64,000 nucleotides of DNA. Source: Luteimonas endophytica. GTDB lineage: Bacteria > Pseudomonadota > Gammaproteobacteria > Xanthomonadales > Xanthomonadaceae. Below the pieces are notes generated by a model that saw only the letters and a list, made by a program, of their open reading frames with translations, made no database searches and was not told the origin of the DNA. The DNA is taken from positions 43,430-107,429 of the forward strand of contig NZ_JARXRM010000016.1 of the NCBI RefSeq assembly GCF_029887875.1. The letters are read 5' to 3'. Positions 8,554 to 17,781 of this stretch are shown piece after piece (positions within the stretch are counted from its first letter, which is position 1; each line of letters begins with the position of its first letter). The position numbers and the translations under genes are program-made.

Positions 8554-9804
8554 CTACCTGCGCTGTGCCGCCGCCCGCGCCTGTTCAGCCGCGAAGGCGC
8601 GCGCGTTCGCGCTGCTGGCCACCTGGCGCAGCGGGTCCTTCTCCGTGCTCCCGGCCCCTTCCGCGTTCGCGGCCTCGCCGGGGCTTTCGGCGACGGCGGC
8701 GTCGTCCGCCTCGAGCGGCTCGGGCCGCAGCTTGGTCAGCGAACCGTCCTCGCGCAGCACCTGCGCGTGTTCGCCGATCGCCAGCAGCGTGCCCTTGCCG
8801 GGCAGCTCCGCGCCGACCGCGTAGCGCACGCCGTCGGCGTCGACCACGTGCGCGTTCTCGCCGCGCTCGATCGCCACGATGCGCACCTCCTCGACCTCGG
8901 CGGCCTCGGCGGCCGCGTCCACCGGCGTTGCCAGGTTGATCGGGATGACACGGCGCACGCCGGTCTCGCGCATCGCCCGCGAGGTGGCGAAGGCCTCCAG
9001 CGCGGCCATGTCCTCGAAATAGCCGGTGACCTCGACATCGTTGTTGCCCAGGTAGCGCGTCTTCTCGGCGGGGAAGTGCCCGCGCAGCACGTCGGCGACG
9101 TCCTGCGCCATGTCCTCGCCGGTGCGCAGCGACAGGCTGGCGTCGATGCGCTCGCTGTCGAGCTGCTGGCGCATGCGCTGGCGGGTGGCCACGTCCTTGA
9201 CCGTTCCCGACAGTACCGCCACGCCGTGGACGTCGCGCTCCACCCGCGCCTCGGCCACGCGGTACTCCCGCGCCAAGCTCTGCAGCCGCGCCTCGACGTC
9301 GAACGGCGCCTCCTCCGCCGGCATCACCGCCGCGAAGATCGCCAGCGAGGCCAGAGAGAGCACGGCGATGGCGGCGATCATCGGCAGGCGGCGCGCGAAC
9401 GGCACGCCCGGGCGTACCGGCGCGTGCGTGAACTCGCCGCCGTCGGGGGCCAGCGCCAGCCAGGCCGGATCGTCGGCGTGGCCGAACGCCAGCGCGGCGT
9501 CGCCCAGGCCCACCCGCTCGACCTTGCCCAGCTCGACCGGATCGCCCGGGTGCAAGATCCGGCCCTCGAGCCGCAGCGGCGCGTCCAGCGCGCGCAGGTT
9601 GAAGTGACCGTCGACCAGGCTGATCAGGGCGTGGTGGTTGGCGACCCCGTTGTCGGCCAGGACGATGTCGCAATCGTCGCCGCTGCCGACCAGGATCATC
9701 TCGCGGTCGGCGAGTTCGCGGCTCGCCCCGGCGTGCAGGCCCGCGACGATCCGCAGCACCTGGCCGCTGCCGGTGGCGTTGCTGGTGGTTTCGGCGGAAG
9801 ACAT
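8554..9804 (-). CDS. sctD: Type III secretion inner-membrane ring protein SctD
   Basis: A 416-residue single-pass protein. Residues about 15-110 form a cytoplasmic forkhead-associated-like domain (LVGSGDDCDIVL start). One transmembrane helix follows at about 140-160. The periplasmic part contains BON/ring-building repeats (for example VHGVAVLSGTVKDVATRQR) up to about residue 350. The remaining tail is Ala/Glu-rich and probably disordered. SctD forms the outer basal ring around SctJ, and its FHA domain binds SctK. The ATG is preceded by AAGGAG at good spacing. Confidence 0.93.
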   Translation of the reverse strand: MSSAETTSNATGSGQVLRIVAGLHAGASRELADREMILVGSGDDCDIVLADNGVANHHALISLVDGHFNLRALDAPLRLEGRILHPGDPVELGKVERVGLGDAALAFGHADDPAWLALAPDGGEFTHAPVRPGVPFARRLPMIAAIAVLSLASLAIFAAVMPAEEAPFDVEARLQSLAREYRVAEARVERDVHGVAVLSGTVKDVATRQRMRQQLDSERIDASLSLRTGEDMAQDVADVLRGHFPAEKTRYLGNNDVEVTGYFEDMAALEAFATSRAMRETGVRRVIPINLATPVDAAAEAAEVEEVRIVAIERGENAHVVDADGVRYAVGAELPGKGTLLAIGEHAQVLREDGSLTKLRPEPLEADDAAVAESPGEAANAEGAGSTEKDPLRQVASSANARAFAAEQARAAAQRR

Positions 9805-9859
9805 CGGTTACTCCTTGCGAACGGCTGGCGTCTGCGTTGTGGGGCTTGGTCGGGACCGG

Positions 9860-11911
9860 TCAGGCGTTGATCTGGCCCGCCTGGACGATCCTCAGGTCGG
9901 GGGCGAGCTCCTGGTAGGACAGCACCGGGAGCTCGAAGAAATCCACCTCCATCAGCTTGCGCAGATGGCGGCGTACGTCGAGCGAACACAGCAGCACCGG
10001 GCGCACCCCGGGCGGCTGGCGGCCCAGGTGGCTGCGCACTTCGTTGCCCAGCCGGGCGGCCAGCTCCGGCGAGATCGCCAGCTGGCTGGCGCCGCCGGCC
10101 ACGCGGACCGACTGGCGGAGCTTGTCCTCCAGCTCCGGGTGGATCAGCAGCACGTGCAGGGTGCGCTCGCTGTCGGAATAGCGGTCGGCGATCTCGCGCT
10201 TGAGCGCCACGCGCACGTACTCCGTCAGCAACACCACGTCCTTCTCGCGGCCGCCGACGTCGGTGATGGCCTCGAACGCGTCGCGCAGGTTGCGGATCGG
10301 CACGCCTTCCTCGGCCAGCCGCCGCAGCACGTCCGCGACCCGCTGCGGGGCCACCACGCGCAGCATCTCCTTGACCAGGTCGGGGTAGTCGCGCTGCATC
10401 CGCCCGAACAGGTTGGAGGTTTCCTGGATGCCGAGGAAGCCGCCGAGCCTGCGCTGCAGCGCGGCGCGGCAGTGCGCGTCGATCACGTCCAGCGGGGCGC
10501 GCGCGCCCTCCACCGGCGCGGTCACCCATTCGCCCGCCAGCGGCGGGAAGAAACCGGGCAGCCGGGCGCTGGCGTCGGCCCCCGGGGAAGCGGGGCTCAG
10601 CTGCGCGTCGGCGCGCAGCCGCCCCGAGGCGACCCGCGCGCCGAATGCGTTGAGGCGGTATTCGCCTTCGCCCAGGGCGGGGTTGATGCGCAGGGTCGGC
10701 GCCGGCACCGGCACCCCGTATTCCTCGCGCAGCTGCTGGGAGAGTTCGCCGAGGCGCGCCCGCATCGGTTCCTGGCCGAACCGCTCGGCCAGCGACGGCG
10801 CCACGTCCAGCTGCAGCGGCGGCGGCGGCGCCAGGTCGTCGCTCTCCACCTGGGTCTGGCTGGCGGCCATCTCCTCGTCGGAGATCCGGAACAGGCGGCG
10901 CAGGGTCTCGAAGCTGTGGCGGTAGCGCCAGGCGCTGATGCCGAGCAGGGCGATGCCGAGCACCCCGAACACGGGTTTCGGGAAGCCCGGCACCAGCATC
11001 ATCAGCAGCGCCAGCAGCCCGGTGATCAGCAGCACCCGCGGCTGCCCGGAAACCTGGCGGGTGATGGCGTCGCCGAGGTGGCGGTCCTCGATCTCGCCGG
11101 TGGTGCGGGTCACCACCAGGCCGGCGGCGATGGTGCCGAGGATCGCGGGGATCTGCGAGACCAGCCCGTCGCCGATGGTCAGGATGCTGTAGACGCGGGT
11201 CGCTTCGCCCAGCTCCATGCCCTTCTGCAGCACGCCGATGGCCAGGCCGCCGAGCAGGTTGATGATGATGATCACGATGCCGGCGATGGCGTCGCCCTTG
11301 ACGAACTTCATCGCGCCGTCGAGCGAGCCATGCAGCTGGCTCTCGGTCTCGAGCAGGCGGCGCTTGCGGCGCGCCTCGTCCTTGTCGATCAGGCCGGCGC
11401 GCAGGTCGGAGTCGATCGACAGCTGCTTGCCGGGCATCGCGTCCAGGGTGAAGCGCGCGGCGACCTCGGCGACGCGCTCGGCGCCCTTGGCGATGACGAT
11501 GAACTGCACCACGGTGATGATCAGGAACACCACCAGGCCCACCACCAGGTTGCCGCCGGCCACCAGCGAGCCGAAGGTCTCGACGATGTGGCCGCCCTCG
11601 GCATTGAGCAGGATCGAGCGGGTGATCGCGATCGAGATCGCCAGCCGGAACAGCGTGGTCAGCAGCAGCACGCTGGGAAAGCTGGAGAAGGCGACCGGGT
11701 TGGGAATGTAGATGCCGAGCAGCAGCAGGCCGAAACCGATCGAGATGTTCACCGCCACCAGGGAGTCGATCAGCACCAGCGGCAGCGGCAGGATCATCAC
11801 GCTGATGATCGTGACCGCGCCGAACGCCAGCAGGACATCGCTGTACCCCAGTCCCCGCCGCGGCGCCATGCCGGCGGGCGCGGCGAGCAGGTTGCCGATC
11901 AGGGCGCGCAC
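9860..11911 (-). CDS. sctV: Type III secretion export gate protein SctV
   Basis: About 683 residues. SctV/FlhA proteins form the nonameric gate through which substrates pass. About eight membrane segments fill residues 25-320, with family phrases such as DALPGKQ-like DAMPGKQLSIDSDLRAG. A cytosolic ring domain covers about 350-680. I prefer the GTG at 11911 over the upstream GTG at 11944, because GGGAG lies at good spacing before it and the extra residues look non-native. Upstream are 270 non-coding bases with a CRP/Clp-type site, so this is probably the first gene of the long sct operon. Confidence 0.95.
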   Translation of the reverse strand: MRALIGNLLAAPAGMAPRRGLGYSDVLLAFGAVTIISVMILPLPLVLIDSLVAVNISIGFGLLLLGIYIPNPVAFSSFPSVLLLTTLFRLAISIAITRSILLNAEGGHIVETFGSLVAGGNLVVGLVVFLIITVVQFIVIAKGAERVAEVAARFTLDAMPGKQLSIDSDLRAGLIDKDEARRKRRLLETESQLHGSLDGAMKFVKGDAIAGIVIIIINLLGGLAIGVLQKGMELGEATRVYSILTIGDGLVSQIPAILGTIAAGLVVTRTTGEIEDRHLGDAITRQVSGQPRVLLITGLLALLMMLVPGFPKPVFGVLGIALLGISAWRYRHSFETLRRLFRISDEEMAASQTQVESDDLAPPPPLQLDVAPSLAERFGQEPMRARLGELSQQLREEYGVPVPAPTLRINPALGEGEYRLNAFGARVASGRLRADAQLSPASPGADASARLPGFFPPLAGEWVTAPVEGARAPLDVIDAHCRAALQRRLGGFLGIQETSNLFGRMQRDYPDLVKEMLRVVAPQRVADVLRRLAEEGVPIRNLRDAFEAITDVGGREKDVVLLTEYVRVALKREIADRYSDSERTLHVLLIHPELEDKLRQSVRVAGGASQLAISPELAARLGNEVRSHLGRQPPGVRPVLLCSLDVRRHLRKLMEVDFFELPVLSYQELAPDLRIVQAGQINA

Positions 11912-12118
11912 GCTGGAACTCCCGCGCCTTCGTTCGGGCCGCACTCAGCCCCCGGCACCGTAGCGTCGACCGCCGTTCCCTGGTGCCCTGCTCGAGCCGT
12001 CTGCCGCATCGCCCCTGCCCTCATGCGTCACTTTGTGCCAAGTTACGATAGCGATGTAAAGTGATTCGCAGGTAAAAATAATGTTTCAACGGCGCGAACG
12101 CCGTCATCGTTCCACAGA

Positions 12119-12142
12119 AAGATGTGAATCAGTTCACATTTC
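12119..12142. promoter_or_regulatory. Perfect CRP/Clp-type operator upstream of sctV
   Basis: TGTGA-N6-TCACA at 12123-12138, within a longer ATGTGAA/TTCACAT palindrome flanked by AAG and TTC. This matches the CRP-family consensus; in Xanthomonas the CRP homologue Clp recognises the same motif. It lies about 210 bases upstream of the sctV start and 45 bases beyond the end of the fliO-like gene, in unusually AT-rich DNA. Confidence 0.7.
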
Positions 12143-12184
12143 TGCTGGGGAGGGCTCACAGCCGGTTAACGCAGCCGGACGGTA

Positions 12185-12610
12185 TCAATGGCGCCGGGAC
12201 TGCGTCGGCTCGGCCGGAGGGTCGCCGCTCCCCTCGAGGTCGGCCTGATCGAGCGTTGCGACAAGGTTCACAGATTGGGCACTGACACCGATGGCGAAGA
12301 GCTTGCCGGCGCGGGTCCGCAACAGCACCACGCGTTCGCGCGGGCCCACCGGGAGGATCTGCAGCACCGAAAGCGGCGCGTCCTTGCCGGTGAGTCCGTA
12401 GCGGCGCCGGGCCAGCCGCCACACCAGGAACAGGGCGAAGATGACGAAGGCCAGCGGCACCACGATCCCCAGCAGTTCGCGCCAGGCCGAGGGCGCAGCC
12501 GGCACCGGATCGGCGACGGCGGCAGCCGCCGCGGCGCAGCACAGCAGCAGCGGCACGCCGGCGGCCAGCCGCACGGAGGAAAGGGCAACGAGGGGGAGGC
12601 GGAATCGCAT
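12185..12610 (-). CDS. FliO-like protein in an injectisome locus
   Basis: About 141 residues. A probable signal or anchor segment (about 1-28) is followed by a membrane helix at about 45-65. The short cytosolic domain has the FliO pattern: PLSVLQILPVGPRERVVLLR followed by LFAIGV and VNLVATLD. FliO is the flagellar factor that helps FliP (the SctR homologue) assemble and is generally not found in injectisomes. Here the gene lies between sctV and the sensor kinase, with sctR in the facing operon. The start at 12610 opens the hydrophobic segment. The function as an SctR assembly factor is inferred. Confidence 0.7.
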   Translation of the reverse strand: MRFRLPLVALSSVRLAAGVPLLLCCAAAAAAVADPVPAAPSAWRELLGIVVPLAFVIFALFLVWRLARRRYGLTGKDAPLSVLQILPVGPRERVVLLRTRAGKLFAIGVSAQSVNLVATLDQADLEGSGDPPAEPTQSRRH

Positions 12611-12768
12611 ATGGAATGGCTTCGGATGAGGGCGGCATGCCGGTCCGGCGGCACTCGCGCAGGGTACCGCAGGGCCGTGGCCTCGGATGCGCCGCCGCCG
12701 CGCGGCTGTCATGGCGCCGCCCCAAGCTCTGGCTGGCCGCCCGCCCGCGCCGGGCGGGGAGCAAGCCG

Positions 12769-13878
12769 ATGAGCGCCACCCGTCGCCGCACGCCTGCGCC
12801 CGTGGCCGCCGTGGCCGCGTCCCACCCGCCGGACCCGATGCCGGCACTGCAGGCGTTGCTGCAGGCGCTGCCGTTCGCCTGTGCCGCGTTCGGCCGCGCC
12901 GACGGCCGGCTGCTCGCGGCCAACTGCCTCTACCACGAGGAGTTCGCCGCGCTGGCGGGCCACGACCGCCGCGAGGGCCTGCTGCAGGCGCTGCACGGCA
13001 GCGGGGTCGACATCGACCCGGGCAGCGAGGTGCGCGCCCCCCACAACCAGCGCTGGTATTCGCTGTACTGGCGCGACACCGAGCACGACGGCAGGGCGCT
13101 GTCGCTGCTCACCGCGGTGGATATCAGCGAGCGCATCGAAGCGCTCGACTCGCACAAGAGCCGACAGGAGAAACTGCTGTTCACCTCGCGGTTGATGTCG
13201 GTGGGCGAGATGGCGGCGACCCTCGCCCACGAGCTGAACCAGCCCCTGGCGGCGATCGTCAACTACCTCAATGGAAGTCTGCGGCTGGTCGACCAGGCCG
13301 GCGGGCCGGTGCAGGTGGAGCGCGCGTTGCTCGCCGCGCGCACCCAGGCCGAGCACGCCGCGGCGGTGATCACCCGCGTGCGCGAGTTCGTACGCGCCCG
13401 GGAACCGCGCCGCGACGCCCAGGACCTGGCGACGATCTCGGCCACCGTGCTGGAGCTGCTGCGGCTCGAGGCCGAGCGCCAGCAGCTGCGCATCGACGTG
13501 GCGTTGGCGGCGATGCTGCCGGAGGTCTACGCCGACCGGGTGATGGTGGAGCAGGTGCTCCTGAACCTGGTCAAGAACGCGATCGAGGCGATGCGCGAGG
13601 TGCCCCCGGCGCAGCGCGGGCTGCGGATCGAGGCGCGGGTGAACCTGGACGACGAGATCGAGGTGCGGGTGTGCGACCGCGGCAAGGGCCTGAGCCAGGC
13701 CGAGAGCGAACAGCTGTTCTCGCCGTTCTACACCACCAAGGCCGACGGCCTGGGCATCGGCCTGGCGATCTGCCGCTCGATCATCGAATACCACGAGGGG
13801 CGCCTGTTCTTCGAGCCGCGCGAGGGCGGCGGCAGCGTGTTCGGCTTCACCCTGCCGCGCGCCGAGGGAAGGGTCTGA
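12769..13878 (+). CDS. Sensor histidine kinase in type III locus
   Basis: A cytosolic kinase of about 369 residues with no membrane segment. A PAS-like sensor region covers about 25-130. The phospho-acceptor motif LAHELNQPLAAI has its His near residue 154. An ATPase domain follows, with N (NLVKNAIEAM), G1 (DRGKGLS) and G2 (GLGIGLAICRS) boxes. The pattern is that of the FixL/DctB group. The start at 12769 is chosen because GGGGAG precedes it. The response regulator gene begins one base after its stop codon. The gene heads the operon that continues into sctQRST, so it probably controls the secretion genes. Confidence 0.9.
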   Translation: MSATRRRTPAPVAAVAASHPPDPMPALQALLQALPFACAAFGRADGRLLAANCLYHEEFAALAGHDRREGLLQALHGSGVDIDPGSEVRAPHNQRWYSLYWRDTEHDGRALSLLTAVDISERIEALDSHKSRQEKLLFTSRLMSVGEMAATLAHELNQPLAAIVNYLNGSLRLVDQAGGPVQVERALLAARTQAEHAAAVITRVREFVRAREPRRDAQDLATISATVLELLRLEAERQQLRIDVALAAMLPEVYADRVMVEQVLLNLVKNAIEAMREVPPAQRGLRIEARVNLDDEIEVRVCDRGKGLSQAESEQLFSPFYTTKADGLGIGLAICRSIIEYHEGRLFFEPREGGGSVFGFTLPRAEGRV

Positions 13879-13879
13879 C

Positions 13880-14482
13880 ATGGAACGGACCCGGATCTGG
13901 CTGGTCGACGACAACGACGGCTTCCGCGACTCCACCGCGTGGCTGCTGGAAACCGCGGGGTTCGAGGTGCTCGCGCACGCATCGGGCCGCGCGTTCCTCG
14001 ACGCCTACGCGGCGCAGCGCCACGGCGCGGCCGAGGAATGCCTGGTGTCCGACATCCGCATGCCGCAGATGAGCGGCCTGCAGCTGCAGGAGGAGATGCT
14101 GCGACGCGGCAGCACCCTGCCGATCGTGTTCGTGACCGCGCACGGCGACGTGCCGCTGGCGGTGGAGGCGATGCGCAAGGGCGCGTCGAACTTCCTGGAA
14201 AAGCCCTTCGGCGACGAGACCCTGGTCGAGGCGATCCGCGCCGCGCTCGCCAGCGCGCGCAACCGCGGCGACGGTGCCATCAACAGCGAAGCGCTGGCCC
14301 GGCTCAGCCCGCGCGAGCGCCAGGTCCTGGACCTGGTGGTGGCGAGCAAGCCCAACAAGATCATCGCCGACATCCTCGGCATCAGCATCAAGACCGTCGA
14401 ACTGCATCGCGCGAACATGATGAACAAACTCGGTGTACGCTCCCTGCCCGAACTGATGAAGGTGGCGCTCGGGCATGGCTGA
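13880..14482 (+). CDS. FixJ-type LuxR-family response regulator
   Basis: A 200-residue regulator. The receiver domain (1-120) has the acidic pair D10/D11, the phosphorylation site D58 in LVSDIRMPQMSG, and the conserved Lys in EKPF. A LuxR-type helix-turn-helix at about 135-195 contains LSPRERQVLDLVV and KTVELHRANMMNKL. It pairs with the kinase gene one base upstream, and its end overlaps the start of sctQ by eight bases, so regulator and apparatus are coupled. It is likely to be the dedicated transcription factor of the type III genes. Confidence 0.93.
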   Translation: MERTRIWLVDDNDGFRDSTAWLLETAGFEVLAHASGRAFLDAYAAQRHGAAEECLVSDIRMPQMSGLQLQEEMLRRGSTLPIVFVTAHGDVPLAVEAMRKGASNFLEKPFGDETLVEAIRAALASARNRGDGAINSEALARLSPRERQVLDLVVASKPNKIIADILGISIKTVELHRANMMNKLGVRSLPELMKVALGHG

Positions 14483-15596
14483 AACCGCGAAGCGGACCAA
14501 GCGTTCCGCCAGGCGCCGCGCCGCCGGCGCCGACACTCCTCCACTGGAGGCCGCGCCGCTGCGCGGGCGGCTGCGCGCGCTGCGGCCGGCCCAGGCCGAT
14601 GCGCTGCGCACGTTCTTCTCGGCGCCGCAACGCTGGTACCTGGCCGAGGGCGGCCTGCTGCATTTCATGCCGGGCGACGCCCGGCTCGACGCGGCCGTCT
14701 TCGAGCTCGACGCCGAGGGCACCCGCCTGGGCCTGCGCCTGCAGGCGGGCGAGGTGCTGGCCGGCGACGGCCTGCACTGGAGCGACTACACCGGACGCTC
14801 GCGCCTGCTGGCCTGGAGCCTCGCGCACGAGCCCCACCTGATGCGGCTGGGCGAGGCCCTCGGCGTGGCGCTGGCGCCCCTGGCCGAGAGCGCCCCCGGG
14901 GATCCGCCCGACGAGGACGCGCTGTGGCTGGATTTCGTGATCGACGACAGCGCCGGCGGCGACGAGGACGCCGCGCGGCGGCCGCCGGCGACGCAGGGCT
15001 CGCTGCGGCTGCCCGCCGCCTGGCTGGAACGCCTGCTGGCGCGCGCCGAACCGCCGGTGGAGGGCGAGCCGCCGCCGCCGCTGGGCCGCTGGCGCGAGCT
15101 GCCGGCCACGGTTTCGCTGCAGCTGGCGCTGCCGCCGCTGCCCGGCGCCGACTGGGCCCTGCTGCGCCAGGGCGATGTGATCGTCGCCGGCAGGCGCGGC
15201 CGGCCGCCGCAGTTCGAAGCGCACGCCTGCGGACGGCTCTGGCCGCTGGCGGCCACCGCGCAGGGCTGGCGCATCGACGGCCCAGCGCAACATCAACCCC
15301 GTCCGCAGGAGACAGCCACGATGACCGAGACCCCAGCCGAAGCCGTCGCCGACGGAGAGGACCAGGACGCCGACGCCGGCGCGCGCCAGCTGCCGGTGCA
15401 GGTGGCGTTCGAGATCGGCCGGCTGGAGATGCGCGTGGGCGAGGTCTCGGCGCTGCAGCCGGGCTACGTGTTCGCGCTTCCGGCGCACCTGGAGGGCAGC
15501 AATGTCGTCATCCGCGCCAACGGCGAGGCCGTGGGGCAGGGCGAGGTGGTTGCCGTCGGCGACACCCTGGGCGTGCGGCTGCTGAACTGGACATAG
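14475..15596 (+). CDS. sctQ: Type III secretion C-ring/sorting platform protein SctQ
   Basis: A 373-residue protein with a divergent Ala/Gly-rich N-terminal part and a C-terminal SpoA (FliN-like) domain at about 300-372. That domain contains [18 protein letters not shown] and the terminal [15 protein letters not shown]. SctQ forms the cytoplasmic pods that receive substrates. An internal ATG at 15321 lies close to the SpoA domain, so a short internally started product, known for several SctQ genes, is conceivable. The start overlaps the response regulator gene. Confidence 0.9.
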   Translation: MAETAKRTKRSARRRAAGADTPPLEAAPLRGRLRALRPAQADALRTFFSAPQRWYLAEGGLLHFMPGDARLDAAVFELDAEGTRLGLRLQAGEVLAGDGLHWSDYTGRSRLLAWSLAHEPHLMRLGEALGVALAPLAESAPGDPPDEDALWLDFVIDDSAGGDEDAARRPPATQGSLRLPAAWLERLLARAEPPVEGEPPPPLGRWRELPATVSLQLALPPLPGADWALLRQGDVIVAGRRGRPPQFEAHACGRLWPLAATAQGWRIDGPAQHQPRPQETATMTETPAEAVADGEDQDADAGARQLPVQVAFEIGRLEMRVGEVSALQPGYVFALPAHLEGSNVVIRANGEAVGQGEVVAVGDTLGVRLLNWT

Positions 15597-15609
15597 GGGT
15601 CCCGGCGCA

Positions 15610-16629
15610 ATGGATTTCAGCAACTATTCCCCGGCGCTCGTCCTCGTCGTCGTCGTCAGCCTGGCGCTGGCGCCGTTCGTGGCGGTGATGGTGACCTCGT
15701 TCACCAAGATCGTGGTGGTGCTGAGCCTGCTGCGCAACGCGCTGGGCCTGCAGCAGGTGCCGCCGAACGTGGTCATCAACGGCCTGGCGATCGTGCTGTC
15801 GATCTACGTGATGTACCCGGTGATCCTGGACACCCACGAATCGATCAACGCGCGCCTGGAAGGCCGCCCGCCGCCGGCATCGGTGCAGGCGCAGATCGAC
15901 GCCCGTGCGCGCGCCCAGGCCGAACGCACCGGCGGCCGCGCCGCACCCGCGGCGCCGGCGCGACCGGCCGCGGACGATCCCGCGCCCGCCAGCCCTGCGG
16001 CCGCCGACGCGCTGCGGGCCGAGGCCGAGGCGGTCGGCGCGACCGGGACGGAGGCCGCAGCCGCACCGGCGCAGCCCGAGCGCGGTCCGCTGTTCCGCAA
16101 CGTCACCGGCAGCGTCGGCGCGCTGGCGGAGGCCGCGGAAGCGGAAGCCGCCCCCGTCGATCCGGACGAGCCGGTGGTGATCACCGCGCCGCCCGCGCCG
16201 CCGCCGCTGCCGGAGAGCGGCGGCATGGACGCGGCGCGGCTGCTGTCGCTGGTCGAGGCCGGCAAGGAACCGCTGCGGACCTTCCTGATCCGGCATTCGC
16301 ACGACGCCGAGCGCGCGTTCTTCCTGCGCAGCGCCCAGCGCCTGCTGCCGCCGGAGCGGCGCGCCTCGCTGACCGTCGACGATTTCATCGTGGTGGTGCC
16401 GGCCTTCACGGTGAGCGAACTGACGGCCGCGTTCCAGATCGGCTTCCTGATCTTCCTGCCGTTCCTGATCATCGACCTGGTGGTGGCCAACATCCTGCTG
16501 GCGCTGGGCATGATGATGATGTCGCCGACGATCGTCTCGCTGCCGTTCAAGCTGCTGCTGTTCGTGCTGATCGACGGCTGGGCCAAGCTGGTGCACGGCC
16601 TGGTGCTGACCTACGCCGGCGCCGCCTGA
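15610..16629 (+). CDS. sctR: Type III export gate protein SctR with large insertion
   Basis: SctR/FliP builds the core of the export gate with SctS and SctT. The family is usually about 215-220 residues, but this one has 339. The N-terminal part (1-83) and the C-terminal part (about 208-339) carry the normal sequence, including [21 protein letters not shown] and [14 protein letters not shown]. About 120 extra residues rich in Ala, Pro and Glu lie between them, in the region that faces the periplasm in relatives. The reading frame is intact across the insertion. It is followed by sctS after 31 bases. Confidence 0.93.
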   Translation: MDFSNYSPALVLVVVVSLALAPFVAVMVTSFTKIVVVLSLLRNALGLQQVPPNVVINGLAIVLSIYVMYPVILDTHESINARLEGRPPPASVQAQIDARARAQAERTGGRAAPAAPARPAADDPAPASPAAADALRAEAEAVGATGTEAAAAPAQPERGPLFRNVTGSVGALAEAAEAEAAPVDPDEPVVITAPPAPPPLPESGGMDAARLLSLVEAGKEPLRTFLIRHSHDAERAFFLRSAQRLLPPERRASLTVDDFIVVVPAFTVSELTAAFQIGFLIFLPFLIIDLVVANILLALGMMMMSPTIVSLPFKLLLFVLIDGWAKLVHGLVLTYAGAA

Positions 16630-16660
16630 TGCCGACGCGCCGCTCCACGGAGGCAGGGCG

Positions 16661-16942
16661 ATGAACGAGGTGATCGAACTCACCCGGCAGGCGCTGTGGC
16701 TGGTGCTGCTGCTGTCGGGGCCGCCGATCGCCGCGGCCGCGCTGGTCGGGCTGGTGGTGGCGTTCCTGCAGGCCGCCACCCAGCTGCAGGAGCAGACCTT
16801 CGCCTACGCGCTGAAATTCCTCGCGATCGTGCTCATGCTGTTCGTGACCGGGTCGCTGATCGGCGGATCCCTGTACACCTACGCCCACCAGATCTTCATC
16901 GACTTCCCGGGCCTGGTCCGCGACAGCGACCGCGGCGGCTGA
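16661..16942 (+). CDS. sctS: Type III export gate protein SctS
   Basis: A 93-residue protein with two hydrophobic hairpin helices (about 12-40 and 50-75) and the family phrase ATQLQEQTFAYALKF. It is an FliQ/SctS subunit that packs around SctR/SctT in the export gate. Its stop overlaps the start of sctT by one base, and GGAGG precedes its ATG. Confidence 0.95.
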   Translation: MNEVIELTRQALWLVLLLSGPPIAAAALVGLVVAFLQAATQLQEQTFAYALKFLAIVLMLFVTGSLIGGSLYTYAHQIFIDFPGLVRDSDRGG

Positions 16943-17736
16943 TGCCCTACGATTCGATCGGCGACGCCATGCTGGCGCTGGGGCTCACCCTGCCCCGGAT
17001 CATCGGCGCGTTCCTGATGCTGCCGCTGATCACCCAGTCCAACATGCCGGCGATGGTGCGCAACAGCTTCCTGGTGAGCCTGGCGATCGTGGCGCTGCCG
17101 GTGGCGGTGGCCGCGGCGCCGACCGAGAGCATGAGCACCCTGCAATGGCCGATGATGGTGCTCAAGGAGCTGTTCATCGGCGTGGCCATCGGCTTCTGCT
17201 TCGGCATCGTGTTCTGGGCGTTCTCGGCGGCGGGCAGCGTCATCGACACCCAGGTGGGCATGGGCATGTCGCAGGTGTTCGACCCGATCCAGGGCCACCA
17301 GGTCACCCTGCACGGCGAATTCCTTTCGCATTTCGCCGCCTGGCTGTTCATGGCCAGCGGCGCGTTCCTGATCTTCCTCGACCTGCTGATGTCGAGTTAC
17401 GCGCTGTGGCCCCCGACCTCGTTCTTTCCCAACCTGCCGGCGACCGGGATCAACCTGTTCGTCGGCCATTTCAGCTTCATGATGACGCTGCTGCTGGTAC
17501 TGGCGGCCCCGGCGATGGTGATCCTGCTGATCATCGACCTGTCGTTCGGGCTGGTGAACCGCTATGCGCCCTCGCTCAACGTGTTCGCGCTGACCCTGCC
17601 GATCAAGGCGTGGCTGGCCACCGCGATCATCCTGCTGATGCTGGGCGTCTACGTGGAGATTCTGGTCGAGCGGCTGACCGACAGCCGCGGCCTGATCGAG
17701 CTGCTGCGGATCATCTTCGAGGATCCGTCTGCGTAG
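16942..17736 (+). CDS. sctT: Type III export gate protein SctT
   Basis: A 264-residue FliR-like protein with six or more membrane helices. Recognisable phrases include LPRIIGAFLMLPLI, GVAIGFCFGIVFWA and FGLVNRYAPSLNVF. It completes the R-S-T export gate and follows sctS with a one-base overlap. It ends 45 bases from the convergent sctU. The length is normal. Confidence 0.95.
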   Translation: MPYDSIGDAMLALGLTLPRIIGAFLMLPLITQSNMPAMVRNSFLVSLAIVALPVAVAAAPTESMSTLQWPMMVLKELFIGVAIGFCFGIVFWAFSAAGSVIDTQVGMGMSQVFDPIQGHQVTLHGEFLSHFAAWLFMASGAFLIFLDLLMSSYALWPPTSFFPNLPATGINLFVGHFSFMMTLLLVLAAPAMVILLIIDLSFGLVNRYAPSLNVFALTLPIKAWLATAIILLMLGVYVEILVERLTDSRGLIELLRIIFEDPSA

Positions 17737-17781
17737 CGCGGAACCCGCTGCGCTGCTCTGCCTCCGGAGCCCGGAACGCGA

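Noticed and set aside
12089..12104. Hairpin ACGGCG-CGAA-CGCCGT downstream of the fliO-like gene as a terminator
   Set aside because: The stem is short and the T-rich stretch on the minus strand begins several bases too late. It may be part of the sctV control region instead.
17737..17781. Bidirectional terminator between convergent sctT and sctU
   Set aside because: The 45-base gap has no stem of useful length followed by a T-run on either strand.
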